NCBI GenBank assembly: GCA_031266295.1
Contig: JAISBH010000124.1
Location: forward strand, 1 to 9,443
Reading direction: 5' to 3'
Source of the DNA: Oscillospiraceae bacterium
GTDB lineage: Bacteria; Bacillota; Clostridia; Christensenellales; Aristaeellaceae
Length of the DNA stretch: 9,443 bases
Part shown: in pieces, positions 1 through 6,544 of the stretch
Position numbering within the stretch: position 1 is the first letter of the stretch
How the letters are laid out: every line of letters starts with the position of its first letter
Notes under the pieces: model-generated
What the model was told of the DNA's origin: nothing
What the model saw: only the letters and a program-made list of their open reading frames with translations
The model's database searches: none
Program-made: the position numbers and the translations under genes

Positions 1-380
1 TCGCAGTCGAACAGCTTGAAATCCATTATGCTGATCACGACCACGCGCGGCAATTCCGCGTAATTCCCGCCTTCTTTCAACGCGCTAGAATATTCTCTCG
101 CCCAATAATATAACGTCCGCTCGGGGTAATTTCCTTCGTCTATCACCTGTATTTCGAGATCCACTCGCTGTTCGTTCACCGTCATGTTTATATCCAGGCG
201 GCAGAATTTGTCGCCTAGGTTATCAGGATGCATCTCTGGGTTCGTGACATCGAACCGGCCGATCGACTCAAGCGGTATGCCAAGCAGCCCCGCTACCAGC
301 CGTTTCAGCAGGTCGGGGTATTTCACGAACAGCATCTTGAACAGAGTGTCCGTCTTGAACGTGTGTTCGAGCTTTGCCAT
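1..380 (-). CDS. Rpn family recombination-promoting nuclease / PD-(D/E)XK nuclease family putative transposase, N-terminal part (runs off the window)
   Basis: The frame is open from an ATG at 380 to the left edge, giving 126 residues of an incomplete protein. The start is fixed by a GAGGAGGG ribosome binding site about 7 bases upstream. The N-terminus (KLEHTFKTDTLFKMLF) and the segment DNLGDKFCRLDINMTV are typical of this family. The PD-(D/E)XK core is visible as Asp63 in RLDIN followed by Glu76-x-Gln78 in DLEIQV. A conserved YPERTLYYWAREYS block follows (about 85-98), then the ELPRVVVISIMDF strand. Members are Mg-dependent DNA nucleases related to E. coli RpnA-E, which promote RecA-independent recombination; many genomes carry several copies annotated as transposases. 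It is separated from the ABC genes by a terminator and has its own promoter. The family call is firm; whether the full protein is intact cannot be seen. Confidence 0.88.
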   Translation of the reverse strand, partial: MAKLEHTFKTDTLFKMLFVKYPDLLKRLVAGLLGIPLESIGRFDVTNPEMHPDNLGDKFCRLDINMTVNEQRVDLEIQVIDEGNYPERTLYYWAREYSSALKEGGNYAELPRVVVISIMDFKLFDC

Positions 381-398
381 GGCAATCCCTCCTCTATT

Positions 399-427
399 AT
401 TGTAGCGTATCGGCGGATGGATTGCAA
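399..427 (-). promoter_or_regulatory. Sigma-A type promoter for the Rpn-family nuclease gene
   Basis: On the minus strand a -35 box TTGCAA (422-427) and a -10 box TACAAT (399-404) are separated by exactly 17 bases. The predicted transcription start falls about 12 bases before the ATG at 380, so the leader would be very short, with the ribosome binding site close to the 5' end. This is a sequence match only. Confidence 0.6.
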
Positions 428-443
428 CGGTGTAGTTATAAAT

Positions 444-473
444 GCAGGCAATTCCAAATTTGGGATTGCCTGC
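444..473 (-). terminator. Hairpin terminator after the deacetylase/ABC operon
   Basis: The arms GCAGGCAAT (444-452) and ATTGCCTGC (465-473) pair perfectly over 9 bp. They extend through one T-G wobble into the inner palindrome CCAAATTTGG. On the minus strand the stem is followed by ATTTATAA, a short U-rich tail. It lies 20 bases past the stop codon of the last permease gene and just upstream of the nuclease promoter, where an operon terminator would be expected. Confidence 0.65.
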
Positions 474-493
474 TCCCGCTCATATTCCGCGTC

Positions 494-1273
494 TCAGTTC
501 CCCGTGCTCAAATACCGCCGCACACCCGCCTTCCAGACAAACGCGCACGGTATCACGAACAGCATCCCGATCAACGGCGACAGCGCGTACAGCGCGGCGT
601 GACCATCCGCGCGTCCTACCAGATACAACAACGGCAGATAGTTAAAACACCCGTACGGGATAATGAACGTGAAAAACCGCAGCGCCGTTTTGCCGTATAT
701 AGGCAGGGGATAGCTGGCGATTTCCCGCCCTCCGTCGGTGAATATGTTGACGACCTCCAACCCCTCGACCGTCACAAAACACATCGCCGCGCCCAGCAGG
801 AACACCCCGAAGAATATCACCACTCCTGACAGTATCATCAGTATCAAGACAATCACCTTGTCTGCGGTCCAGGCGACGCCCAGATTCCTCGCGGCGAACT
901 GGAGTATCGTCCCGCCCACTATCAACCGCCCCAGCCGCGTCAGCTCAAACGACGAGCCGAGCACCTGCAGCGTCAGCGCGCGCGGCCTCAGCAGCAGCCT
1001 GTCAAAGTCGCCACTTACAATCAGCCTGCTGAATGAGTCGAATCCCCGCGCCACGCATTCCGTAATCGAGAACGCCATGAACACCGCGGCGTAGCACAGC
1101 GCGGCCTCGGCATATGTCCACCCCGCCATTGTGTGAAACCTGTCGAACATCATCGTCATGCTTGCGAAACCCGCCGCGCATGTCAGCGACTGCCCCATAA
1201 TTATAAACCAGAATGTCGAACGGTACTGCGCGAGAGAGCGCAGCTGCATACGAATATACTTGAAATAGATCAC
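494..1273 (-). CDS. ABC-2 type transporter permease subunit (COG3694-like), second permease of the operon
   Basis: This is a 259-residue integral membrane protein with roughly six hydrophobic segments. I place the start at a GTG (1273), giving VIYFKYIRMQLRSLAQYR, because a GGGAGGG ribosome binding site lies 7 bases upstream and the protein then begins like family members. An ATG at 1324 would add 17 non-hydrophobic residues that overlap the upstream gene. Recognisable family stretches are SGDFDRLLLRPRALTLQVLG (about 85-104), followed a few residues later by LTRLGRL, and the C-terminal ASYPLPIYGK and IPYGCFNYLPL segments. With the adjacent permease it should form the membrane channel driven by the ATPase at 2126-2926; the exported substrate of this family is not established. 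Only 4 bases separate it from the preceding stop, and the ribosome binding site lies inside the preceding gene, so translation is probably coupled. Confidence 0.85.
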   Translation of the reverse strand: MIYFKYIRMQLRSLAQYRSTFWFIIMGQSLTCAAGFASMTMMFDRFHTMAGWTYAEAALCYAAVFMAFSITECVARGFDSFSRLIVSGDFDRLLLRPRALTLQVLGSSFELTRLGRLIVGGTILQFAARNLGVAWTADKVIVLILMILSGVVIFFGVFLLGAAMCFVTVEGLEVVNIFTDGGREIASYPLPIYGKTALRFFTFIIPYGCFNYLPLLYLVGRADGHAALYALSPLIGMLFVIPCAFVWKAGVRRYLSTGN

Positions 1274-1277
1274 GCCG

Positions 1278-2129
1278 TCACCCTCCCTGCACCACCGTGC
1301 GTCTAAGCACGGCCCGGAACGCAAGCCATCCCGTAATCCCCAGCGTTATCACCCAGAACGCTTGCACGCCCATAGCAGCCCCGGCCGCCGCGCCCGCTAT
1401 GTCGCCCGCGTAGATGCGGAACGGCAAGTCCGCTACATACGGGAATGGCGTCAAGGCCAGCGCGCGCTGCAGCCAGTCCGGCATCAGCGGGATAGGGATT
1501 ATCAGCCCGGTCGCGAAGTCCGCGCTCGCGCCTATTAACAGCCTAGCCCCTTCTCTCGACATCGTAACGAATGTCAGCACATACACGAACATCGACATCC
1601 CGACGGCAACCAGCGAGCCCAGCAGGAGCGACACAATGAACAGCAAGCCGGACCCAAAGTTGGGCGGCGGGATCATCCCATATGGTGCGGGCAGCAGAAA
1701 CGCGAGTATCAGCACCGGCGCGAACCGCAGCGCGCACCTCGCGACGCGATTCGCAAACAGCCGCGACGCCCACAATGAATACAGATCCACCGGGCGGCAC
1801 AGCGAGTACGCCACGTGTCCGCTAACGATTTGATTAAGCAGGTCGGAGTCCTGGCTCCACAGCACGACCATCATCAAGAACGCTTGTTTAAGCCACTGAT
1901 ATGATATGATCATCTGCAGTGAAGGCACGCCGACCACAACCGCTTCGCCGCCGTAGAACGCCGAGTACATCATCACGAACACAAACCCAAAAAAGAACTG
2001 CGTCGAGATACCCGCCCACGCTGCGGCGCGGTACTGCAGCTGGCCTATGAACTGTATGCGGAACATGGAGACGTACGGCCGGACGATATCCTTGATCGTA
2101 CTCATAGTTCGTGTTTTGACCGCGCTCAT
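1278..2129 (-). CDS. ABC-2 type transporter permease subunit (COG4587-like), first permease of the operon
   Basis: This 283-residue protein has about six membrane segments and conserved COG4587-like stretches: IVSGHVAYSLCRPVDLYSLW in the first half, and FPYVADLPFRIYAGD between the last two membrane segments. The ATG at 2129 overlaps the TGA of the ATPase gene (ATGA) and is preceded by AAGGA at suitable spacing, so I prefer it. A second in-frame ATG at 2105 (MSTIKDIVRPYV) matches the usual family N-terminus more closely and is also possible. The two start regions are imperfect tandem copies of 24 bases (see the repeat at 2091-2138). The protein should pair with the permease at 494-1273 and the ATPase at 2126-2926 as a heteromeric exporter. 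Family assignment is firm and substrate is unknown. Confidence 0.87.
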   Translation of the reverse strand: MSAVKTRTMSTIKDIVRPYVSMFRIQFIGQLQYRAAAWAGISTQFFFGFVFVMMYSAFYGGEAVVVGVPSLQMIISYQWLKQAFLMMVVLWSQDSDLLNQIVSGHVAYSLCRPVDLYSLWASRLFANRVARCALRFAPVLILAFLLPAPYGMIPPPNFGSGLLFIVSLLLGSLVAVGMSMFVYVLTFVTMSREGARLLIGASADFATGLIIPIPLMPDWLQRALALTPFPYVADLPFRIYAGDIAGAAAGAAMGVQAFWVITLGITGWLAFRAVLRRTVVQGG

Positions 2130-2138
2130 AGTCCGTGT
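2091..2138 (-). repeat. 24-bp imperfect tandem duplication spanning the permease start codon
   Basis: Positions 2115-2138 and 2091-2114 match at 19 of 24 bases. Each unit carries an ACTATGAG core, so the duplication supplies two in-frame start codons (2129 and 2105). A related 15-base stretch lies at 2198-2212 inside the ATPase gene, in a different reading frame; it encodes MSAVK there, as the first unit does in the permease. Confidence 0.7.
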
Positions 2139-2926
2139 TCCTTATACAGTCCCGCGACGATCTCCTCAACGGGCAAGCCCTCCGCCGTCTTGCTAGACTT
2201 GACCGCACTCATCGTGCCGTTGTACAGTATGCGTCCCTTGCCTATCAGGATTATGTGGTCGGTTAGCGCCTCTATGTCGTGCATGTCGTGGGTGGTCAGC
2301 AACACGGTCACGCCGCGCTCGGCGTTTATCTCGCGGATGAACTGCCTCACCGCCAGCTTGCTCACCGCGTCAAGACCGATGGTCGGCTCGTCCAGAAACA
2401 GTATGTCGGGACTGTGCAGCAGCGACGCCGCCAGCTCCGCGCGCATCCGCTGCCCCAGGCTGACCTGCCTCAGCGGCGTGTTGATGAACGCCCCGATATC
2501 CAGCGCGTCGACCAGCCTGTCCCGAGAACGCTTATACTCGTCCTGCGGAGTCCGGTATATGTCGCGCAGCAGGTCGAACGAATCGATGATGGGCACGTCC
2601 CACCATAGCTGTGTGCGCTGGCCGAACACCGCGCCGATACGCCGCGCCAGCCTCTTGCGGTCCGTCCATGGCGTCAGGCCCGCCACCGTGCATGTCCCTT
2701 CGTCGGGGATAAGTATGCCGCTCATCACCTTGATCGACGTGGATTTACCCGCGCCGTTCGGCCCGATATACCCGACGATCTCACCATCCGGTATATCGAA
2801 CGATACGCCGTCCACGGCGTTGACGATGTTGTACTCGCGGTGGAACATAGCGGCCAGCGCGGCCTTCGCCCCTGGCTTGCGCTTCGCCACCTTGAATGAC
2901 TTGCGGATGCCGTTAAGAGTAATCAT
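2126..2926 (-). CDS. ABC transporter ATP-binding protein (COG4586-like), exporter ATPase
   Basis: This 266-residue ABC ATPase carries Walker A GPNGAGKS (55-62), the Q-loop Gln103 in FGQRTQLWWD, a signature SLGQR (156-160, a variant of LSGGQ), Walker B ILFLDEPT (175-182) and the H-loop His213 in TTHDMHDIE. The start, followed by SFKVAKRKPG, the REYNIVNAVDGVSF stretch and the LSLGQRMRAELAASLLH-like block are hallmarks of the COG4586 group that pairs with COG3694/COG4587 permeases. It hydrolyses ATP on the cytoplasmic face to drive export. Its ATG overlaps the deacetylase stop (ATGA), and its own stop overlaps the permease start. As I recall the family, members are usually around 320 residues. 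Here the chain jumps from the RILYNG strand to a final VEEIVAGLYKE helix, apparently lacking about 50 residues. All nucleotide-binding motifs are intact, so it should be active. Confidence 0.93.
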   Translation of the reverse strand: MITLNGIRKSFKVAKRKPGAKAALAAMFHREYNIVNAVDGVSFDIPDGEIVGYIGPNGAGKSTSIKVMSGILIPDEGTCTVAGLTPWTDRKRLARRIGAVFGQRTQLWWDVPIIDSFDLLRDIYRTPQDEYKRSRDRLVDALDIGAFINTPLRQVSLGQRMRAELAASLLHSPDILFLDEPTIGLDAVSKLAVRQFIREINAERGVTVLLTTHDMHDIEALTDHIILIGKGRILYNGTMSAVKSSKTAEGLPVEEIVAGLYKEHGL

Positions 2927-3816
2927 TCGATCCCCAATCTTTTCATAAACCCCTCCGTGCTGGTCAGTCCGCTGCGGTTAAACCGATCCAAATGATACAG
3001 CGCCTCCGGGTTTTGAGGCAGGTAGTTCACCCTCTCCCGACACGTCATAGCGGCCTGGAAGCCCAGGTCGCGCAGCATCTCCCATGAATCCTGATACAGA
3101 AACCCATACGGATACGTAAAACACGCGGCCTCCACGCCCGCGTTCAGCCTTAGCAGCTGCTGCATCTTGCTGACGTCCTCTATCAGCGATGATTGAAACG
3201 CCGCCATCGTCTCGCCGCTGCGGCGCGTGAAACCCTTGCGTCCTTTGTCGCCATGCAGGTTGTACGAATGATTCTGTATTTCGACGACGCCGCTGGACGC
3301 GGCCTCGCGCACATCGTCCCACGTCATGTACGAGTACGCAGGCGATGGGTCGCATTCCCGTTCCGCGCGCTCTATGAACACGCCGCATACCGAGAAAACG
3401 CCGCGCATACCACGCTGCTCCATTTGCGGCAGCGCGATGGTCAAGTTATTCAGATGTCCGTCGTCGAATGTCAGCATGACAGGATTGTCGGCCAGAGACT
3501 CGCCGTCCGCGTATCGGATCAGATCGGCGATAACCACGGTATTATACCCGCGCGCGGCAAGATAGTCAAGATCTCGCGAAAATTGTGTTTCGGTTATTTG
3601 ATAATCGTTCTTTCCACGCACGCCGTCCGGAACGACGCTGTGATACATTATGATAGGCAGCCGGACGCTGGCCTTGCTGGCGTCCGCCGCGACTGTATTG
3701 CGCGTGCGCGCCGTCACCACGCCTGCGACGATTAGCAGCGCGCACACAATCGCCAGCGCCGCCGCGACTCTCCACAGCGCCCGCCTTATGGTTATAAATA
3801 CATATATCCGCTTCAC
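2923..3816 (-). CDS. Membrane-anchored polysaccharide deacetylase (NodB homology, carbohydrate esterase 4 type)
   Basis: This 297-residue protein starts at a GTG (3816), 7 bases after a GGAGGG site. A TTG at 3822 would sit only one base from that site and is unlikely. A basic N-terminus and a hydrophobic stretch (about 14-36) suggest a signal anchor, placing the enzyme outside the membrane. The domain begins with LPIIMYHSV. Metal and catalytic motifs are visible: TFDDGH (about 115-120) with two acidic residues, NHSYNLH (His-x4-His, about 181-187), and FTYPYG (about 233-238). Family members remove N-acetyl groups from GlcNAc or MurNAc polymers such as peptidoglycan or surface polysaccharide. 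The TGA overlaps the ATG of the ABC ATPase, so the enzyme and exporter are translated together; this suggests a shared envelope substrate, but that is inference. All motif residues needed for activity appear present. Confidence 0.9.
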   Translation of the reverse strand: MKRIYVFITIRRALWRVAAALAIVCALLIVAGVVTARTRNTVAADASKASVRLPIIMYHSVVPDGVRGKNDYQITETQFSRDLDYLAARGYNTVVIADLIRYADGESLADNPVMLTFDDGHLNNLTIALPQMEQRGMRGVFSVCGVFIERAERECDPSPAYSYMTWDDVREAASSGVVEIQNHSYNLHGDKGRKGFTRRSGETMAAFQSSLIEDVSKMQQLLRLNAGVEAACFTYPYGFLYQDSWEMLRDLGFQAAMTCRERVNYLPQNPEALYHLDRFNRSGLTSTEGFMKRLGIE

Positions 3817-3878
3817 GCTCAAACCCTCCGGCTCAAGCGTATGGATAAAGGCGCGTAGTCAGAACTTTTTTATCGGCA

Positions 3879-4703
3879 TTATCCCAATGCGAGGTCTAAT
3901 ATCATCATCACCAGGAATCCGGCCATCACGCTCAGCGTCGCCTTGTTTGAATGCTCGCCCAGGTGCGCCTCGGGTATCATCTCCTCCACGACGACGTATA
4001 TCATCGCGCCCGCCGCGAACGCCAGCAGCCATGGCATCACCTCCGTGAACAATCCCGCCAGCAGCGCGGCCAGTATGCCGAACACCGGTTCGACCGCGCC
4101 GGTTAGCGCGCCTAGCAGGAACGACTTCCACGCGGTATAACCCTCTTGCCTGAACGGCAGGGTCACCGCCGCGCCTTCAGGGAAATTTTGGATGCCTATG
4201 CCTATCGCCAGCGCAATCGCAGCCGTATACGCTCCCGCGCCTCCTCCGGACAGAAGGTTCCCGCCCGCCCCTGGAGTCTGTGACGCAAGCGCGAAGGCCA
4301 GTCCGACAGCCATTCCTTCTGGTATGTTGTGCAGCGTCACCGCCGAGAACATCAGCATTGTGCGCTTGCTCGCGCTGGGCCTACCCTCGCGCACGCCCGT
4401 CGAGCTGTGCAGGTGAGGGATCACCTTATCCAGCCCAAGCAGAAACAGCGCGCCCAATGTGAATCCTACAGCCGCCGGGATCCATCCGATCCCGCCTTCC
4501 GTCTCGGTAGCCTCTATCGACGGAATCAGCAGGCTCCATATCGACGCCGCTATCATCACCCCCGCCGCGAACCCAAGGAATATATTCTGGTACTTGCCCA
4601 TGTCCGCTTTGCGGAATAGGAACACGGTCGCGGCGCCCAGCGTAGTCATCAGGAATATAAAACCCAGACCTGCCGCGGACCAGGCGATATCAGTAATATT
4701 CAT
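3879..4703 (-). CDS. ZIP family divalent metal transporter (GufA-like subgroup)
   Basis: This 274-residue protein has about eight membrane segments. The reading frame stays open much further upstream, but the ATG at 4703 is the start: AGGGGG lies about 9 bases before it, a strong promoter precedes it, and MNITDIAWSAAGLGFIFL is the natural first helix. The two ZIP metal-site helices are clear: HNIPEG (125-130) and QNFPEG (172-177). EEMIPEAH (240-247) contributes the further acidic site. A His-containing loop (HLH at 97-99) links two of the early helices. Family members import Zn, Mn or other divalent metals; the metal here cannot be read from sequence. The deacetylase gene starts 62 bases downstream with no clear terminator between, so both may be on one transcript. 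CE4 deacetylases need a divalent metal, which would make co-expression sensible, but this is inference. Confidence 0.92.
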   Translation of the reverse strand: MNITDIAWSAAGLGFIFLMTTLGAATVFLFRKADMGKYQNIFLGFAAGVMIAASIWSLLIPSIEATETEGGIGWIPAAVGFTLGALFLLGLDKVIPHLHSSTGVREGRPSASKRTMLMFSAVTLHNIPEGMAVGLAFALASQTPGAGGNLLSGGGAGAYTAAIALAIGIGIQNFPEGAAVTLPFRQEGYTAWKSFLLGALTGAVEPVFGILAALLAGLFTEVMPWLLAFAAGAMIYVVVEEMIPEAHLGEHSNKATLSVMAGFLVMMILDLALG

Positions 4704-4730
4704 TGTCTGCGCCCCCTTTTCGCTTATAAT
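4703..4730 (+). promoter_or_regulatory. anmK: Probable promoter for anmK, overlapping the ZIP promoter
   Basis: On the plus strand there is a perfect -10 TATAAT (4725-4730) with a 16-base spacer from TTGTCT (4703-4708, four of six -35 positions). It overlaps the minus-strand -10 box at 4726-4731 by five bases, so polymerase should not occupy both at once. The predicted transcript starts near 4737, giving a leader of about 36 bases with no clear Shine-Dalgarno sequence. Confidence 0.5.
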
Positions 4731-4753
4731 ATCATTATTGCTTATGCTGTCAA
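4726..4753 (-). promoter_or_regulatory. Strong sigma-A promoter for the ZIP transporter gene
   Basis: On the minus strand there is a perfect -35 TTGACA (4748-4753), a 16-base spacer and a -10 TATTAT (4726-4731). The predicted start lies about 15-18 bases before the ATG at 4703, leaving just enough room for the AGGGGG ribosome binding site. This is the best promoter in the window and may drive the whole block down to 494. Confidence 0.75.
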
Positions 4754-4772
4754 GATCTGTTACTATGCCAGT

Positions 4773-5912
4773 ATGCCTTACATAATTGGACTGATGAGCG
4801 GCACGTCGCTCGACGGGTGCGACGCCGCGCTGATCGAGATACCAGATACCGGGATGCGCGGCGCGGTGCGTCAGCTTGCATTCGTCACGACGCCTATGCC
4901 CGAACGCCTGCGTCGGCGCGTGCTGGACGCTTGCTCTCACGACCGTTCTAACAGCGCGCTGCTGTGCAGCCTGAACGTCGAACTGGGGCGCTGGTTCGCC
5001 GAAGCCGTCAAGGCCGTATGTGCCAAGGCGCGCATACAGCCCGGCGACGTCATGTGCGTCGGTTCGCACGGTCAGACTATATATCACGTTCCTCAAGATT
5101 CAGGCGGGCTGCTTGCCTCGACCATGCAGCTGGGGGAACCCGCCGTCGTCGCGTATGATACGGGCATACCGGTTGTATCGTCGTTCCGCGCCATGGATAT
5201 GGCCGCAGGCGGACGCGGCGCGCCGCTTGTGCCGTACGCCGAATATCTGCTCTACCGCGCCGATCATCCGCGAGCGCTGCAGAACATCGGCGGTATAGGC
5301 AACGTCACCGTCCTGCCCGCCAACGCTGAACTGGACGACGTATTCGCGTTCGATACCGGACCCGGCAACATGATCATTGACGCGCTTGTTCAGCAGCTGT
5401 TCGGCGTGAATTATGACGACGGGGGCATGATCGCCGCCTCTGGAACCGTCAATGAACCGCTGCTTAATGAGTGGATGTCGATTCCGTTCATCGACGCGCC
5501 TCCGCCCAAGGCGACCGGCCGCGAACTGTTCGGCGCGCGGTTCGTCCAGGATGCGCTGGCCGCGCACCCCGACTTATGCGCCCGCGATTGGATCGCCACC
5601 GCGACTCAATTCACAGCGGCCAGCATTGCGCGGAATATACGTATGCATGTCATGCCGCGCTGCCCTGTGCGCGAGCTGGTGATCTCTGGAGGCGGCGTGC
5701 ACAACGCCGCGTTACTGCGCGGCATTCAGGCGCTGCTGCCCGATTTCACCGTTCTTACTCAAGAGGATTTGGGTTGGGACTCTGACGCGAAGGAGGCGGT
5801 CGCTTTCGCCTTGCTCGCCTACGAGACCATGAACGGGCGGCCAGGGAATGTGCCTGGAGCGACCGGGGCTTCGCAGCGGGTGGTTTTAGGGAGCGTTACT
5901 CGGGCAGGATGA
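4773..5912 (+). CDS. anmK: Anhydro-N-acetylmuramic acid kinase (AnmK)
   Basis: This 379-residue protein has normal length for AnmK. The ASKHA-fold kinase opens and phosphorylates 1,6-anhydro-MurNAc with ATP to give MurNAc-6-phosphate in the cytoplasm, feeding recycled cell-wall sugar to MurQ. Visible signatures are GLMSGTSLDGCDAAL (6-20), VGSHGQTIYH (96-105), NIGGIGNVTVLP (171-182), FDTGPGNMIIDAL (193-205, with Asp194 matching the catalytic Asp), SGGGVHNAALL (305-315), the DAKEAVAFALLA helix (338-349) and the C-terminal PGNVPGATGA (357-366). The ATG at 4773 gives the canonical PYIIGLMSGTS N-terminus and nothing upstream in frame fits, although no good ribosome binding site precedes it. It is divergent from the ZIP gene. 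No terminator was found after it, so the gene at 6003 could be read through. The call is secure. Confidence 0.97.
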   Translation: MPYIIGLMSGTSLDGCDAALIEIPDTGMRGAVRQLAFVTTPMPERLRRRVLDACSHDRSNSALLCSLNVELGRWFAEAVKAVCAKARIQPGDVMCVGSHGQTIYHVPQDSGGLLASTMQLGEPAVVAYDTGIPVVSSFRAMDMAAGGRGAPLVPYAEYLLYRADHPRALQNIGGIGNVTVLPANAELDDVFAFDTGPGNMIIDALVQQLFGVNYDDGGMIAASGTVNEPLLNEWMSIPFIDAPPPKATGRELFGARFVQDALAAHPDLCARDWIATATQFTAASIARNIRMHVMPRCPVRELVISGGGVHNAALLRGIQALLPDFTVLTQEDLGWDSDAKEAVAFALLAYETMNGRPGNVPGATGASQRVVLGSVTRAG

Positions 5913-6002
5913 ATTCCTTTCGTTTCGTTCCCGGTTTCCGACCCTGCAGACTTGGAAACGTCTGAGATCTATCCATGAACACGACTACGCAAGGAGGAGC
6001 AA

Positions 6003-6506
6003 ATGTCGCATAATCGTAAAATCCGCGTGCGGATAACGCATATAATAGTCGCTATTGTGGTAATTATTAGTTCTATTTATTTTATCCCCAAAAGACGTTC
6101 CATCCGATCGACATTGGATGCGGTAGAGTTTCATGTGAACCGAGATGCTGATGAAGGCGTTGTTTTAGATATTAATGGAGCATTTCTTCAATATGCCCTT
6201 AAAGATGATATTTTAAAGATTAAAATTACCATTACTTCGCCTAATAGGCCTGATTCAGATTATTATACTTTTGAATGGCCTGCGTTTAAATTAGGTGATG
6301 GGACAGGTAAAGAGATTTACAGTACGGGTATGTATTTCAATGATCACATTAATGGGTATTCTATAATGAATATAATAGTGTGGTTCGATCCGTTCCGGAT
6401 AGCGATTTATCAGGACGAAGATGATAGATATTTGGTAGCTCCAGCAGGTAACGTGGAGGAAGCAATACGGATTAAAGAGCTTTCCGATCGGTATCTCCAC
6501 CCATAA
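6003..6506 (+). CDS. Unknown membrane-anchored protein, AT-rich gene
   Basis: This 167-residue protein does not match a family I recognise. The start is certain: AAGGAGGAG precedes the ATG by about 4 bases. A basic N-terminus (NRKIRVR) is followed by one hydrophobic stretch (about 12-28, THIIVAIVVIISSIYFI), predicting a signal anchor. The remainder would be an external, strand-rich domain with alternating hydrophobic residues (LKIKITITS, YYTFEWPAF, IAIYQD) ending in a charged helix (EEAIRIKELSDRYL). There are no cysteines or obvious catalytic motifs. Base composition is far below the neighbours (20/60 and 16/60 G+C in two lines, against 40/60 in anmK), and codon choice shifts to A/T endings; both suggest acquisition from another source. 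It lies 90 bases downstream of anmK and is convergent with the YitT-family gene. The gene is real on start-site and frame evidence; its function is unknown. Confidence 0.8.
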   Translation: MSHNRKIRVRITHIIVAIVVIISSIYFIPKRRSIRSTLDAVEFHVNRDADEGVVLDINGAFLQYALKDDILKIKITITSPNRPDSDYYTFEWPAFKLGDGTGKEIYSTGMYFNDHINGYSIMNIIVWFDPFRIAIYQDEDDRYLVAPAGNVEEAIRIKELSDRYLHP

Positions 6507-6544
6507 AAAGTATTAGGGGAATAGTGCATATACCGCTACTCCCT
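6505..6544 (-). terminator. Weak candidate terminator between the convergent AT-rich and YitT-family genes
   Basis: The arms AGGGGAATAG (6515-6524) and CTACTCCCT (6536-6544) pair over about eight positions with a mismatch and a bulge. On the minus strand a run of five T follows five bases later (6505-6509). The right arm includes the stop codon of the YitT-family gene. This is suggestive only. Confidence 0.3.

Noticed and set aside
3193..3735. Long plus-strand open frame antisense to the deacetylase, and similar antisense frames over the ABC, ZIP and YitT-family genes
   Set aside because: They lie opposite clearly recognised proteins, lack ribosome binding sites and translate to low-complexity Arg/Ser/Ala-rich sequence, as expected for shadows of GC-rich genes.
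4704..5096. N-terminal extension of the ZIP frame up to an ATG at 5096
   Set aside because: The extension would run antisense through the start of anmK and across a strong promoter; its sequence is not membrane-like, and the ATG at 4703 has a ribosome binding site and the right N-terminus.
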